This document shows, piece by piece, positions 17,247 through 27,050 of a DNA stretch of 59,095 nt. Within the stretch, counting starts at the first letter, position 1. Every line of letters begins with the position of its first letter. Both the position numbers and the translations under genes were made by a program. Source of the stretch: Hespellia sp. (lineage in GTDB: Bacteria; Bacillota; Clostridia; Lachnospirales; Lachnospiraceae); NCBI GenBank assembly GCA_028694105.1, contig JAQUUC010000014.1, positions 1 to 59,095 of the forward strand, given 5' to 3'. The notes under the pieces were generated by a model. It saw only the letters and a program-made list of their open reading frames with translations, was not told the DNA's origin and searched no databases.

Positions 17247-18308
17247 ATGGAGATGACAGTCAATCTGGGGGAGAAGAGCTACCCGATTTATATACAGAAC
17301 GGCATTTTAAAAGAAGCGAAAAGCTACATTGAGAAAAAGTACACGGGAAAACGCATCATGATTATTTCGGATGATAATGTGTATCCGATTTACGGGGATG
17401 CACTGACGGGAAATTTATCTGAGAGATATGAGTGTTCTCATTACGTGGTACCACACGGAGAATTGTCCAAGGACTTCCAGATGCTTCCGGGAATTTATTC
17501 GGCGATGCTGGAAGCCGGGATTACAAGGAGTGATCTTGTGATTGCACTTGGCGGAGGTGTGATTGGAGATTTGGCGGGATTTGCGGCTTCTTCGTACTTG
17601 AGGGGAATCCCGTTTGTTCAGATTCCGACCTCACTTCTCGCGCAGGTTGATTCTTCGGTCGGGGGAAAGGTTGCGGTAGACCTGCCACAGGGAAAGAATC
17701 TGGTTGGCGCGTTTTACCAGCCGAAACTTGTATTGATTGATCCGACTGTGCTTGATACACTGCCGGAGAAATTTATCAATGACGGAATGGGTGAAGTAAT
17801 TAAATATGGCTGCATTTTCGATCAGGAATTGTTTGAGACACTTGCAGACGCAGGGTCTTTTGAAGGATTGAAAAGCCGGTTAGAAGAGATTATATATAAA
17901 TGTGTAGATTGTAAGAGAATCGTTGTAGAAGAAGACCAGTTTGATTTTGGAAGCCGTATGTTGCTTAATTTTGGACATACACTGGCGCACACGATTGAAC
18001 AGCATTTCCACTATGAGCGTGAGAGCCACGGCGAGGCAGTGGCGATTGGCATGTATCAGATTTCCAGAATTGCGGAAATGAAAGGGCTGACGAAAGAAGG
18101 AACGGCGAAAAAAATCAAAGAGGTTTTGGAACGTTATCAGTTACCGTACAGCTGCGGCCTTTCGATGAATGTACTGCTGGGCGCAATTCATCTGGACAAA
18201 AAGAATCTGGACGGACATCTGAATGTGGTGCTGCTCCGTGAGATTGGGGAGAGCTATGTATATCAGACGGACACTTCGTTTTTTGCGGATGCGGAAGGAG
18301 AAGTTTAG
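17247..18308 (+). CDS. aroB: 3-dehydroquinate synthase
   Basis: A 353-residue AroB, the second step of the shikimate pathway (DAHP to 3-dehydroquinate), which uses NAD and a divalent metal. Motifs include the NAD-binding GGGVIGDLAGFAAS, PTSLLAQVDSSVGGK, and the metal-ligand segments GMGEVIKYG, NFGHTLAHTIE and SHGEAVAIGM. The ATG at 17247 follows GGAGGA (17235-17240); an in-frame GTG at 17217 lacks such a site. It has its own promoter and terminator and no neighbouring aro genes. Confidence 0.96.
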   Translation: MEMTVNLGEKSYPIYIQNGILKEAKSYIEKKYTGKRIMIISDDNVYPIYGDALTGNLSERYECSHYVVPHGELSKDFQMLPGIYSAMLEAGITRSDLVIALGGGVIGDLAGFAASSYLRGIPFVQIPTSLLAQVDSSVGGKVAVDLPQGKNLVGAFYQPKLVLIDPTVLDTLPEKFINDGMGEVIKYGCIFDQELFETLADAGSFEGLKSRLEEIIYKCVDCKRIVVEEDQFDFGSRMLLNFGHTLAHTIEQHFHYERESHGEAVAIGMYQISRIAEMKGLTKEGTAKKIKEVLERYQLPYSCGLSMNVLLGAIHLDKKNLDGHLNVVLLREIGESYVYQTDTSFFADAEGEV

Positions 18309-18330
18309 CGATTTCTAAAAATAAAATGAA

Positions 18331-18360
18331 AAGAAGTGCGGATTTCGCACTTCTTTTTTT
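18331..18360 (+). terminator. Rho-independent terminator of aroB
   Basis: AAGAAGTGCG (18331-18340) pairs perfectly with CGCACTTCTT (18346-18355) around GATTT and runs into T residues. Confidence 0.92.
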
Positions 18361-18444
18361 CAATATGATATAATGAAAGCAATAAAAGCAGATAATAGGA
18401 GAGAATCATTATTATTTTCGAAGTTTATTCACAAGGAGACTGCC

Positions 18445-19149
18445 ATGGATAATTTTGTACAATTACAGGAGATTACGAAAGTATATAAAATGGGTGAAGT
18501 GGAGATTCGCGCGGTGGACGGGATTGACTTTCACATTAAAAAGGGTGAGCTGGTTGTAATTGTCGGACCGAGTGGCGCCGGTAAGACAACGGTTCTTAAT
18601 ATCCTTGGCGGAATGGACACGGCTACATCCGGCAAGATCACGGTGGATGGGAGAGATATCACCGGGTTTAATGCCAGAAGTCTGACCACATACCGCAGGG
18701 ATGATATAGGATTTGTCTTCCAGTTCTATAATCTGATTCCGAACCTGACCGCATTAGAGAATGTGGAGATGGCTCTGCAGATCTGTAAGAATCCGTTGGA
18801 CGCAAGAGAGGTTCTGGAGGAAGTGGAACTGGCGGACCGCATGGATAATTTCCCGGCACAGCTCTCCGGCGGAGAACAGCAGCGTGTCTCCATAGCAAGG
18901 GCACTGGCGAAGAACCCGAAGCTCCTGCTCTGTGATGAACCGACCGGAGCACTGGATTATAACACCGGTAAATCAATTTTGAAACTGTTGCAGGATATGT
19001 GCCGCTCGCGTGGCATGACGGTTATTATCATCACACATAATTCGGCACTGGCACCGATGGCCGACCGGCTGATTAAGATTAAGAACGGAAAAGTATCCAA
19101 TATGGTAACCAATGATAAACCGGAGTCAATTGATTCGATTGAGTGGTAA
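18445..19149 (+). CDS. ABC transporter ATP-binding protein (LolD/MacB type)
   Basis: A 234-residue ATPase: Walker [11 protein letters not shown]-loop [10 protein letters not shown], signature [15 protein letters not shown], Walker [13 protein letters not shown] and the H-loop IIITHN. The GxxDxxTSGKI and FQFYNLIP segments are typical of the LolD/MacB/FtsE group that partners FtsX-like permeases. I chose the ATG at 18445 because AAGGAG (18433-18438) is correctly placed. The stop overlaps the start of the large permease (TAATG), so the two are translationally coupled. It uses ATP to drive movement of the FtsX permease, not classical substrate channelling. Confidence 0.94.
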   Translation: MDNFVQLQEITKVYKMGEVEIRAVDGIDFHIKKGELVVIVGPSGAGKTTVLNILGGMDTATSGKITVDGRDITGFNARSLTTYRRDDIGFVFQFYNLIPNLTALENVEMALQICKNPLDAREVLEEVELADRMDNFPAQLSGGEQQRVSIARALAKNPKLLLCDEPTGALDYNTGKSILKLLQDMCRSRGMTVIIITHNSALAPMADRLIKIKNGKVSNMVTNDKPESIDSIEW

Positions 19150-22100
19150 TGCACATGAAAAAAAGGGCGTTAAGAAAAGATTTTTACATGGAAATAAAAA
19201 AGAGCCCCGGAAGATTTATGTCAATTTTCTTCATCGTAGCGATTGGAGTGGCATTTTTCTCGGGAATACGTTCGGCAGAACCTGATATGAAGGAGACTGG
19301 TGATGCTTATTATGATGAGCAGAATCTGATGGATATTAAGGTAATTTCCACACTGGGACTGACGGATGAGGATGTATCGGCGCTAAAAAAGGTTGACGGT
19401 GTAAAGGATGTGAACACCGGATATATGACGGATGTTCTGTGCGACAACAACGATAGCAAGAACGTTCTGCACGTAGAGTCGATTTTATCGGATTTGAACA
19501 AGATTACCGTGACAGAAGGGCGGCTTCCGAAGACATCGAAGGAGTGTCTGGTGGATGCAAATTATCTGGAAAAGAGTGATTACAAGGTAGGAGATACCGT
19601 TACATTTTCCTCTGGAAATGCGGATCCGGTGACGGATACTCTGGCAACAGATACCTACACGATTGTCGGCGCGGGAACCAGTCCTGCATATCTTTCGATT
19701 TACAGGGGAAGTTCAACCATCGGGGATGGTAATGTGGATGGATTCGTGTATCTGGCCAGGAGCGGATTTTCTCAGGAGGCCTACAGCCAGATTTGCCTGA
19801 CGGTGGACGGAGCGAAGGAACTGACTGCATATTCAAAGGAATATGACAGCAGGGTGAATGAGGTCCTGGATTATGTCAAGGCAATCAAAAAGGAACGTCA
19901 GGAAGCAAGATATCATGAAATTGTGGACGAGGCAACGGAAAAGTTAGACGATGCCAAGGCGGAGCTTGCGGATGCAAAATCGGAGGCGGAGGAAAAGCTG
20001 AGTGATGCCAAGGCGCAGATTGATGATGGCAACAGCCAGCTGAATGCGGCAAAAGATGAGCTCGCGAGTGCAAGGCAGAAGATTGCGGACAGCAGAGCGG
20101 AACTGATTGCGCAGCAGAATACGATCGATCAGAATCAGGCGGAGATCGACCGTAATTTTGCGGAGCTGCAGACGAAGACGGATGAGCTTAATGCATCGAT
20201 TGAACAGCTCAACGCGTTAAAGGAGCAGTATAACGCGTTAGCGGCAAGCGGGCAGACGGATGAGCAGACGATGCAGACCCTGCAGATGATGGCGGCACAG
20301 ATACAGGCAGGAGACGCGGCCATTGCAGATGGCAAGACGCAGATAGAAGCGGGGCAGGCGCAGCTGGCGGATGCACAGAATCAGCTCAACGATGGACAGA
20401 TCCAGATCAACAACGGATGGGAGCAGATACACAGCGGCGAGGCCGAGCTCGCGGATGGCGAGGCAGAGATTACAGAGAATGAACAGAAACTGCTGGATGC
20501 ACAGACAGAGTATGATGATGCGAAAGCGGAAGCGGATGAGAAGATTGCAGACGGTGAAAAGAAGATTGCAGATGCAGAAGAGGAAGTCCGTAAGATCGAA
20601 CATGCAAAATGGTATGTTTATGATCGGAGCAACATCACAGAATACGATGGGTTTGGCGAGAATGCAGACCGTATGAAGGCCATCGGCGAGGTGTTCCCGG
20701 TTCTGTTTTTCCTTGTTGCGGCACTGATCAGTCTGACAAGTATGACACGTATGGTGGAAGAACAGCGGACTCAGATCGGAACGCTGAAAGCACTCGGCTA
20801 CAGCAGAATCAATATTTCTTCCAAATATCTGGGCTATGCGTTTTTGGCAACAGTTGGAGGAAGCATTCTCGGTGTGATTGTCGGAGAAAAGACGCTGCCG
20901 TATATCATTGTGAATGCATATGGCATTATGTACCCACATATCGACGACATCAAGGTTCCATTCCAGATGCAGTATGCCTATATGGCCGGGATTGCCGCGT
21001 TTATATGCACAATGGGGGCAACGATATTCTCATGCTACAAGGAACTGGCGATGCAGGCAGCGGAGCTGATGCGTCCGCCGACACCGAAGAATGGCAAGCG
21101 CGTCTTTATGGAGCGGATTACGATTATCTGGAAGCATTTAAGCTTTATCTGGAAGGCAACCGTGCGTAATCTGATGCGGTATAAAAAACGTTTCTTCATG
21201 ACTATATTTGGAATCGGCGGTTCTATGGCACTGATGCTGGTTGGCTTTGGAATCAAGGACTCCATTTCCAATATTGCAGTCCTTCAATATGACAGCCTTC
21301 AGCTGTATGACGGAATGATTATCATGGAGGAGGATGCCAGCGAAAGTGAGCTTGACCATGTAAAAGATACGCTAAAGTCTGATTCGCGCGTCAGTGGTGC
21401 GATGGAGCTTGTAATGGAAAATGTCAGTGCATCCAGTGAGAAAAAGACCATGGATGTCTATCTGAATGTCCCGAAGAACCTGAAAGATCTGAGCCAGTAT
21501 CTGGTATTTCGTGACCGCGTGTCAGGAGAAGAATATAAGCTCGATGAAGACGGGGTGATTCTGACAGAAAAAACAGCGAAGCTGCTGGATGTGCAGGTGG
21601 GAGATACGGTGCAGATCAAGGATGATACGCTGGGCGATATCGAAGTGAAGATTTCAGCAATCTGTGAGAATTATCTCCAGCATTATATGTATATGTCTCC
21701 GGAGCTGTATCAGAAACTGTACCAGAAGACACCGCAGTATAATGCCGCATATTTCGAATTAAAAGAGTTCGATCAGAAGGCAATGGAAATGATCGGCGAA
21801 AATGCACTGAACTGCGACGGCGCGCTCAGTGCGAGCTACACGAATGATGTGCAGGATCAGCTGGACCAGATGCTTGGAAGTCTTGATTTTATTATCGTTG
21901 TGCTGATTATCTCAGCCGGAATGCTGGCATTTGTCGTACTGTATAATCTGAACAATATTAACATTTCCGAGAGACAGCGGGAACTTGCAACATTGAAGGT
22001 GCTTGGATTCTATGATAAGGAAGTGTCATCGTATGTGTTCCGTGAGAATGTGATACTGACGTTGATCGGTGTGATTGTGGGTTCCGTGCTGGGAATGATT

Positions 22101-22283
22101 CTGCACCGATTCATTATTGTGACGGTGGAGATTGATACCTGTATGTTCGGCCGAACAATCAATGCAGTCAGTTATGCGTACAGCGCACTCATTACCATTG
22201 CATTTTCACTATTTGTGAACTGGGTGATGTATTTCAAACTAAAAAAAATCAACATGGTTGAGTCATTAAAGAGTGTGGAATAG
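19149..22283 (+). CDS. Large FtsX-like ABC permease with extracellular coiled coil
   Basis: A 1044-residue permease. An N-terminal helix (about residues 22-41) leads to an external domain. A long heptad-rich segment rich in Ala, Asp, Glu, Gln and Lys spans about residues 245-490, with repeated phrases such as ADAKAQIDDG and ADGEAEI. The first FtsX domain covers about 510-645, another helix lies near 680, a second external domain follows, and the second FtsX domain is about 907-1044. The start at 19149 overlaps the ATPase stop. Neighbouring response regulator and kinase genes suggest envelope stress or peptide sensing. The cargo is unknown; cell-wall hydrolase control or lipoprotein export are alternatives. 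Confidence 0.9.
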   Translation: MHMKKRALRKDFYMEIKKSPGRFMSIFFIVAIGVAFFSGIRSAEPDMKETGDAYYDEQNLMDIKVISTLGLTDEDVSALKKVDGVKDVNTGYMTDVLCDNNDSKNVLHVESILSDLNKITVTEGRLPKTSKECLVDANYLEKSDYKVGDTVTFSSGNADPVTDTLATDTYTIVGAGTSPAYLSIYRGSSTIGDGNVDGFVYLARSGFSQEAYSQICLTVDGAKELTAYSKEYDSRVNEVLDYVKAIKKERQEARYHEIVDEATEKLDDAKAELADAKSEAEEKLSDAKAQIDDGNSQLNAAKDELASARQKIADSRAELIAQQNTIDQNQAEIDRNFAELQTKTDELNASIEQLNALKEQYNALAASGQTDEQTMQTLQMMAAQIQAGDAAIADGKTQIEAGQAQLADAQNQLNDGQIQINNGWEQIHSGEAELADGEAEITENEQKLLDAQTEYDDAKAEADEKIADGEKKIADAEEEVRKIEHAKWYVYDRSNITEYDGFGENADRMKAIGEVFPVLFFLVAALISLTSMTRMVEEQRTQIGTLKALGYSRINISSKYLGYAFLATVGGSILGVIVGEKTLPYIIVNAYGIMYPHIDDIKVPFQMQYAYMAGIAAFICTMGATIFSCYKELAMQAAELMRPPTPKNGKRVFMERITIIWKHLSFIWKATVRNLMRYKKRFFMTIFGIGGSMALMLVGFGIKDSISNIAVLQYDSLQLYDGMIIMEEDASESELDHVKDTLKSDSRVSGAMELVMENVSASSEKKTMDVYLNVPKNLKDLSQYLVFRDRVSGEEYKLDEDGVILTEKTAKLLDVQVGDTVQIKDDTLGDIEVKISAICENYLQHYMYMSPELYQKLYQKTPQYNAAYFELKEFDQKAMEMIGENALNCDGALSASYTNDVQDQLDQMLGSLDFIIVVLIISAGMLAFVVLYNLNNINISERQRELATLKVLGFYDKEVSSYVFRENVILTLIGVIVGSVLGMILHRFIIVTVEIDTCMFGRTINAVSYAYSALITIAFSLFVNWVMYFKLKKINMVESLKSVE

Positions 22284-22389
22284 CTGTTTTCTTCACAAAA
22301 CCAACATAATTGTCTGATATGATTACGTCATCATGTGAAAAATGTAATAGAATATAGACGGATACGCAGATTGGAAAGTGAGGAAAGTT

Positions 22390-23067
22390 ATGGATAAATC
22401 AAAGATTTTGATTGTGGATGATGAAAGCAGAATGCGCAAGCTCGTCAAAGATTTTCTGGTGCGCGAAGGTCACGAAGTGCTGGAAGCCGGCGATGGAATG
22501 GAAGCCATGGATATTTTCTATGAAGATAAAGATATCGCATTGATTATTCTGGATGTGATGATGCCGAAGATGGATGGGTGGCAGGTGTGCCGTGAGATTC
22601 GCGAGACATCGAAGGTTCCGATCATTATGCTGACTGCAAGAGCTGAGGAGCGTGATGAACTGCAGGGCTTTGATCTCGGTGTGGACGAATATATATCGAA
22701 ACCCTTCAGCCCGAAGATTCTGGTTGCCAGAGTGGAAGCCATTCTTCGCAGAACCCTTGGAAAGAGTGCGGGGGATGTGACGGATTCCGGTGGAATTAAG
22801 GTAGACAAGGCGGCGCATATCGTACAGATTGCCGATGAGACGATTGACCTTAGTTTCAAAGAATTTGAACTTCTGACCTATTTTATTGAGAATGAAGGCA
22901 TTGCATTATCCCGCGAGAAGATTCTGAATAACGTATGGAATTATGATTACTTTGGTGATGCGCGGACCATTGATACCCACGTGAAAAAACTCCGCAGCAA
23001 GCTTGGAGAAAAGGGCGATTATATCAAGACCATCTGGGGTATGGGATATAAGTTCGAGGTGGAATAA
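22390..23067 (+). CDS. OmpR/PhoB family response regulator
   Basis: A 225-residue response regulator. The receiver domain has acidic residues Asp10 and Asp11, phospho-acceptor Asp55 in LIILDVMMPKMDGW and the lysine in SKPFSP. The C-terminal winged helix reads ISLSFKEFELL-like near residue 150 and ends IKTIWGMGYKFE. The ATG at 22390 has GAGGA five bases upstream. TAATG overlap with the next gene couples it to its kinase. It follows the FtsX permease by about 100 bases and may regulate it. Confidence 0.95.
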   Translation: MDKSKILIVDDESRMRKLVKDFLVREGHEVLEAGDGMEAMDIFYEDKDIALIILDVMMPKMDGWQVCREIRETSKVPIIMLTARAEERDELQGFDLGVDEYISKPFSPKILVARVEAILRRTLGKSAGDVTDSGGIKVDKAAHIVQIADETIDLSFKEFELLTYFIENEGIALSREKILNNVWNYDYFGDARTIDTHVKKLRSKLGEKGDYIKTIWGMGYKFEVE

Positions 23068-24557
23068 TGAAAAAATCGTTAAAGAAACAGATGATTGTTG
23101 TCTTTGTCGGTCTCATAGTCTTTGTTCTTGCTGTTGTTTTTGCAGTGAATTCCTGCTTTCTGGAGAAGTATTATATCGCGAACAAGCAGGGGGATCTCGC
23201 CGCGATGTATGAATCGCTGGAGGAGGCAATCGAGGAGGGAAATATCAGCGATTCATCGGTACAGTCTGATTTGAGTATGCTGTCTGAACGCGCCAATATT
23301 TCCGCGATGGTGGTTGCGCGGGAGGATATACAGGATGGAGAGGTTATGCCCACCTTCATGACTGCACGGGAGGATAACAACAGACTGTTCCTGCAGCTAT
23401 TGGGTTATGTGTACGGAAAGAATCAGAATCAGACGCAGGTGATAGGGACTACGGATACGTATGAGATACAGGAGACTTCTGACCCGGTTTCCCGCACGAA
23501 ATATATTGAACTGTGGGGGACGATGTCGGACTCGAATTATTATTTCCTGATGAGGAGTCCTCTTGAGAGCATTCAGGAGAGCGCAGAGATTGCAAACCGT
23601 TTTCTGATTTATATCGGAAGTGCGGCGGTTCTGTTCAGTGTGCTTGCGGTCTGGTATTTTGCAAAGAAGATCACCCGCCCGATTCTGGAGCTGGTTGCTC
23701 TGTCGCAGAAGATGGCGGGACTTGATTTTGAAGCAAAATACAGCAGCGGAGGCTCAGATGAAATTGGTATTTTGGGTGCTAATTTCAACACAATGTCCAC
23801 GGCACTTGAGACTACGATTTCGGAGCTTAAGAGCGCGAACTTTGAATTGCAGAAGGACATTGAGAAAAAGGATAAACTGGAGGCAATGCGAACCGAATTC
23901 TTAGGAAATGTATCGCATGAGCTGAAGACGCCGATCGCCCTGATTCAGGGGTATGCAGAAGGCTTGAAGGAAGGGGTCAATGACGATCCGGAAAGCCGGG
24001 AATTTTACTGTGATGTCATCATGGATGAAGCAAATAAAATGAATCAGATGGTCAAGAATCTGCTTACGCTCAACCAGCTTGAATTTGGAGAGGACGATAC
24101 GCAGTTTGCCAGATTTGATGTCACAGCGATCATCAGCGGTGTGCTTCAGAGTCTGGATATCCTGATCAGGCAGGCAGATGCAACCGTTGAATTTGTGGAC
24201 TGCGGACCGACCTTTGTATGGGCGGATGAATTTAAGACGGAGCAGGTAATCCGAAATTATCTGACCAATGCGATTCACCATGCGGGAAATGAAAAGCGGA
24301 TTGAAGTGCGGCTGGCAAGGCAGGAAAATCATGTCCGCATCAGTGTGTTTAACAGCGGCATGCCGATACCGGAAGAGGATATTCCAAAGCTGTGGGATAA
24401 ATTCTATAAGGTTGATAAAGCACATACAAGAGAGTACGGTGGAAATGGAATCGGATTATCGATTGTAAAAGCGATTATGGAATCCTTCCATCAGCAGTAT
24501 GGTGTGAAGAATTTTGATAATGGCGTTGAATTCTGGTTTGAACTGGATACAAAATAG
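23067..24557 (+). CDS. Membrane sensor histidine kinase
   Basis: A 496-residue kinase. It has a first helix at about residues 10-29, an external sensor domain of about 140 residues, a second helix around 175-198 and then a HAMP linker. The HisKA domain has His284 in NVSHELKTP, followed by the ATPase domain with the N box YLTNAIHHAG and G box YGGNGIGLSIV. It should phosphorylate the overlapping upstream regulator. Its stimulus is unknown, but the placement beside a coiled-coil FtsX exporter resembles antimicrobial-peptide or envelope-stress modules. Confidence 0.95.
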   Translation: MKKSLKKQMIVVFVGLIVFVLAVVFAVNSCFLEKYYIANKQGDLAAMYESLEEAIEEGNISDSSVQSDLSMLSERANISAMVVAREDIQDGEVMPTFMTAREDNNRLFLQLLGYVYGKNQNQTQVIGTTDTYEIQETSDPVSRTKYIELWGTMSDSNYYFLMRSPLESIQESAEIANRFLIYIGSAAVLFSVLAVWYFAKKITRPILELVALSQKMAGLDFEAKYSSGGSDEIGILGANFNTMSTALETTISELKSANFELQKDIEKKDKLEAMRTEFLGNVSHELKTPIALIQGYAEGLKEGVNDDPESREFYCDVIMDEANKMNQMVKNLLTLNQLEFGEDDTQFARFDVTAIISGVLQSLDILIRQADATVEFVDCGPTFVWADEFKTEQVIRNYLTNAIHHAGNEKRIEVRLARQENHVRISVFNSGMPIPEEDIPKLWDKFYKVDKAHTREYGGNGIGLSIVKAIMESFHQQYGVKNFDNGVEFWFELDTK

Positions 24558-24571
24558 GTGTAAAATATATC

Positions 24572-24619
24572 AAGAGACGATGTGGTTTCATGTATGAAAA
24601 CTGCACCGTTTCTTTTTTT
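24572..24619 (+). terminator. Rho-independent terminator after the two-component system
   Basis: A long imperfect hairpin: GAGACG (24574-24579) with CGTTTC (24607-24612) closes inner pairs TTTCAT/ATGAAA, and a run of seven T residues follows. Confidence 0.75.
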
Positions 24620-24666
24620 ATCATCTTATGCTAAACTAATAATAAATAAGGAAGAAGGAGCAAATT

Positions 24667-25272
24667 ATGATTGCAATTATAGATTATGATGCGGGGAATA
24701 TCAAAAGTGTGGAGAAGGCACTGATTCTTTTGGAACAGGAGGTTGTGATTACAAGAGACAGAGAGCAGATTCTGAAGGCGGATAAGGTAATCCTTCCCGG
24801 GGTTGGTGCATTTGGTGATGCCATGGGCAAACTAAAACAGTATGGATTAGATCAGGTGATTCATGAAGTTGTGGAGAGAGAGATTCCGTTTCTTGGCATC
24901 TGTCTTGGTCTTCAGCTGTTGTTTGAATCAAGCGGTGAGGCACCCGGAGTAGAGGGTCTTGGGATTTTAAAGGGACAGATTCTTCGCATTCCGGATGCAG
25001 AGGGACTTAAGATTCCGCACATGGGCTGGAATTCATTACATTTAGAACATGACGGAAGATTATTCAAAGGCATTTCCGAGCAGACATATGTATATTTTGT
25101 ACACTCCTATTATCTGAAAGCGGCAGAGGAGCAGATTGTAAAAGCGTCGACGGAATACAGTACACATATTCACGCGTCGGTAGAGCAGGGCAATGTATTC
25201 GCGTGTCAGTTCCATCCGGAGAAGAGCAGCGATGTGGGATTACAGATTTTGAAAAATTTTGTGGAATTATAG
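24667..25272 (+). CDS. hisH: Imidazole glycerol phosphate synthase, glutaminase subunit
   Basis: A 201-residue HisH, the class I amidotransferase that supplies ammonia to HisF. The nucleophile is Cys79 in FLGICLGLQ, and the His-Glu pair is in CQFHPEKSS. N-terminal IIDYDAGNIKSV and PGVGAFGDAM are typical. GAAGAAGGAG precedes the ATG. hisF follows 14 bases later. No other intact histidine genes flank the pair, which is unusual for a full his operon. Confidence 0.96.
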   Translation: MIAIIDYDAGNIKSVEKALILLEQEVVITRDREQILKADKVILPGVGAFGDAMGKLKQYGLDQVIHEVVEREIPFLGICLGLQLLFESSGEAPGVEGLGILKGQILRIPDAEGLKIPHMGWNSLHLEHDGRLFKGISEQTYVYFVHSYYLKAAEEQIVKASTEYSTHIHASVEQGNVFACQFHPEKSSDVGLQILKNFVEL

Positions 25273-25286
25273 ACGGAGGATAAGAG

Positions 25287-26048
25287 ATGTTTACAAAAAG
25301 AATCATTCCATGTCTGGATGTGCATGCAGGGCGTGTGGTAAAAGGCGTGAATTTTGTGGATTTAAAGGATGCCGGTGATCCGGTGGAGATTGCGAAAGCG
25401 TATGATAAGGCAGGTGCGGACGAGCTGGTGTTTTTAGATATCACGGCCTCGTCCGATGCAAGAGAGACGGTTGTTGATATGGTGAGAAAGGTTGCGGACT
25501 GTGTATTTATTCCGTTTACGGTAGGCGGCGGAATCCGCACAGTGGATGATTTTAAAGCGCTTCTTCGGGAAGGTGCAGATAAAATTTCAATCAATTCGTC
25601 CGCAATCAATACACCGGAGCTGATCGCACAGGCGGCGGAGAAGTTCGGGAGCCAGTGCGTGGTGGTTGCGATCGACGCAAAAAAACGGGCAGATGGAAGT
25701 GGATGGAACATCTATAAGAACGGCGGACGTATCGATGTGGGAATCGATGCAGTCGAGTGGGCAGAGAAGGTCGAGTCACTGGGAGCCGGTGAGATTCTTT
25801 TGACCAGTATGGACTGTGACGGAACGAAGGCCGGATATGATCTGGAACTGACAAAAGCAATCGCCGAAGCGGTTTCGATTCCGGTTATCGCATCGGGAGG
25901 CGCGGGAACCTTAGAGCATTTTAAAGAGGCTCTGACAGACGGAAAAGCAGATGCGGCACTTGCGGCATCTCTGTTTCACTACAAAGAACTGGAAATCAAA
26001 GAAGTGAAGAAATATTTGCAGGGAGAGGGCATTTCTGTCCGTCTATAA
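25287..26048 (+). CDS. hisF: Imidazole glycerol phosphate synthase, cyclase subunit
   Basis: A 253-residue HisF TIM barrel, which joins ammonia and PRFAR to give imidazole glycerol phosphate and AICAR. Catalytic Asp11 ([13 protein letters not shown]) and Asp130 (VVAIDAKK) are present. [12 protein letters not shown] and [13 protein letters not shown] form the phosphate sites. ACGGAGGAT precedes the ATG. It is paired with hisH and followed by a ketopantoate reductase gene 25 bases on. Confidence 0.97.
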   Translation: MFTKRIIPCLDVHAGRVVKGVNFVDLKDAGDPVEIAKAYDKAGADELVFLDITASSDARETVVDMVRKVADCVFIPFTVGGGIRTVDDFKALLREGADKISINSSAINTPELIAQAAEKFGSQCVVVAIDAKKRADGSGWNIYKNGGRIDVGIDAVEWAEKVESLGAGEILLTSMDCDGTKAGYDLELTKAIAEAVSIPVIASGGAGTLEHFKEALTDGKADAALAASLFHYKELEIKEVKKYLQGEGISVRL

Positions 26049-26073
26049 AGCATAAAAAGAAGGAGTGACTGGT

Positions 26074-27006
26074 ATGAAAATTGAGAAGGTAACACTGATT
26101 GGCTTAGGGGCAATGGGAGCTTTTTTTGCACCCAAGCTGCATGAACATCTCGGAGACAATTTCCGCGTGGTTGCGGAGGGCAAACGAAAAGAAAAACTGG
26201 AAACGAAGGGAGTCACCATCAACAAACGAAATTACCGACTTCCGATTGTGACACCGGATGAGACTGGTAATCCAGCGGATCTGGTCATCATTGCCGTAAA
26301 AGGGTACGCTCTGGAGCAGGCCATTGCGGATATCCGAAACCAGGTGGGAGAAAACACTCTGATCTTACCGGTGCTAAACGGTGTGGACAGTGAAGAAAAA
26401 CTGGCTGCAGCATTTGGTGAGGAGCATGTCCTCTATGCATATATGAAAGTGTCAATTGTGATGCAGAATAATGCTGCGAATTATGATCCGACGTTGGGAG
26501 AGGTCCATTTCGGAGAAAAGAAAAACGAGGGGATTTCCCGCAGGGTACAGTCGGTGAAGGAGTTATTTGACGCCTGTGATATCGGTTATCATATTGATGA
26601 GGATATGGAGCTCGGCATCTGGTTTAAATTCATGTGTAATGTAGGACAGAATCTGACCTGTGCATTGCTTGGAATTCCGTTTGGGGCATACCGTGTGAGC
26701 GGACATGCAAATTACCTGCGGAGAAATGCGATGCGTGAGGTAATCGCAATTGCTCAGGCGCAGGGAATCGGGCTCAATGACTCCTTTATTGAATTACAGG
26801 AGGAGACCATCAAAAAGATTCCGCCGCATAACAAACCATCGACACTGCAGGATCTGGAAAACAAACGGAATACCGAGATTGAGATGTTTGCCGGAACCGT
26901 AGTGCGTATGGGGCGAAGACTGGAAGTCGATACGCCGATGGCAGATTTTTTCTATCATGCGATCCGTGTGCTGGAAGAGAAGAATGCAGGCATTATCGAA
27001 GGCTAG
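26074..27006 (+). CDS. 2-dehydropantoate 2-reductase (ketopantoate reductase family)
   Basis: A 310-residue protein with an N-terminal dinucleotide fold, VTLIGLGAMGAFF. Then come LVIIAVKGYALEQAI, the catalytic lysine region IWFKFMCNVGQNLTCAL and the C-terminal helical domain with NTEIEMFAGTVVRMG. The family reduces ketopantoate to pantoate with NADPH for CoA synthesis, but many paralogues act on other 2-keto acids, so panE is not assigned. AGAAGGAGTG precedes the ATG at 26074. It may be cotranscribed with hisHF and ends at a bidirectional terminator. Confidence 0.88.
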   Translation: MKIEKVTLIGLGAMGAFFAPKLHEHLGDNFRVVAEGKRKEKLETKGVTINKRNYRLPIVTPDETGNPADLVIIAVKGYALEQAIADIRNQVGENTLILPVLNGVDSEEKLAAAFGEEHVLYAYMKVSIVMQNNAANYDPTLGEVHFGEKKNEGISRRVQSVKELFDACDIGYHIDEDMELGIWFKFMCNVGQNLTCALLGIPFGAYRVSGHANYLRRNAMREVIAIAQAQGIGLNDSFIELQEETIKKIPPHNKPSTLQDLENKRNTEIEMFAGTVVRMGRRLEVDTPMADFFYHAIRVLEEKNAGIIEG

Positions 27007-27011
27007 ACAGC

Positions 27012-27050
27012 AAAAAAGGATTGCAGCTTATAAAAGCTGTAATCCTTTTT
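27012..27050. terminator. Bidirectional Rho-independent terminator
   Basis: A 14-bp stem (27016-27029 with 27034-27047) around ATAA, with A residues before and T residues after. It serves the ketopantoate reductase transcript and overlaps the last codon of asnA on the other strand. Confidence 0.9.

Noticed and set aside
20238-20939. Long minus-strand open frame inside the FtsX permease
   Set aside because: It is antisense to the repetitive coiled-coil segment, whose codon bias keeps the opposite frame open. There is no family signal.
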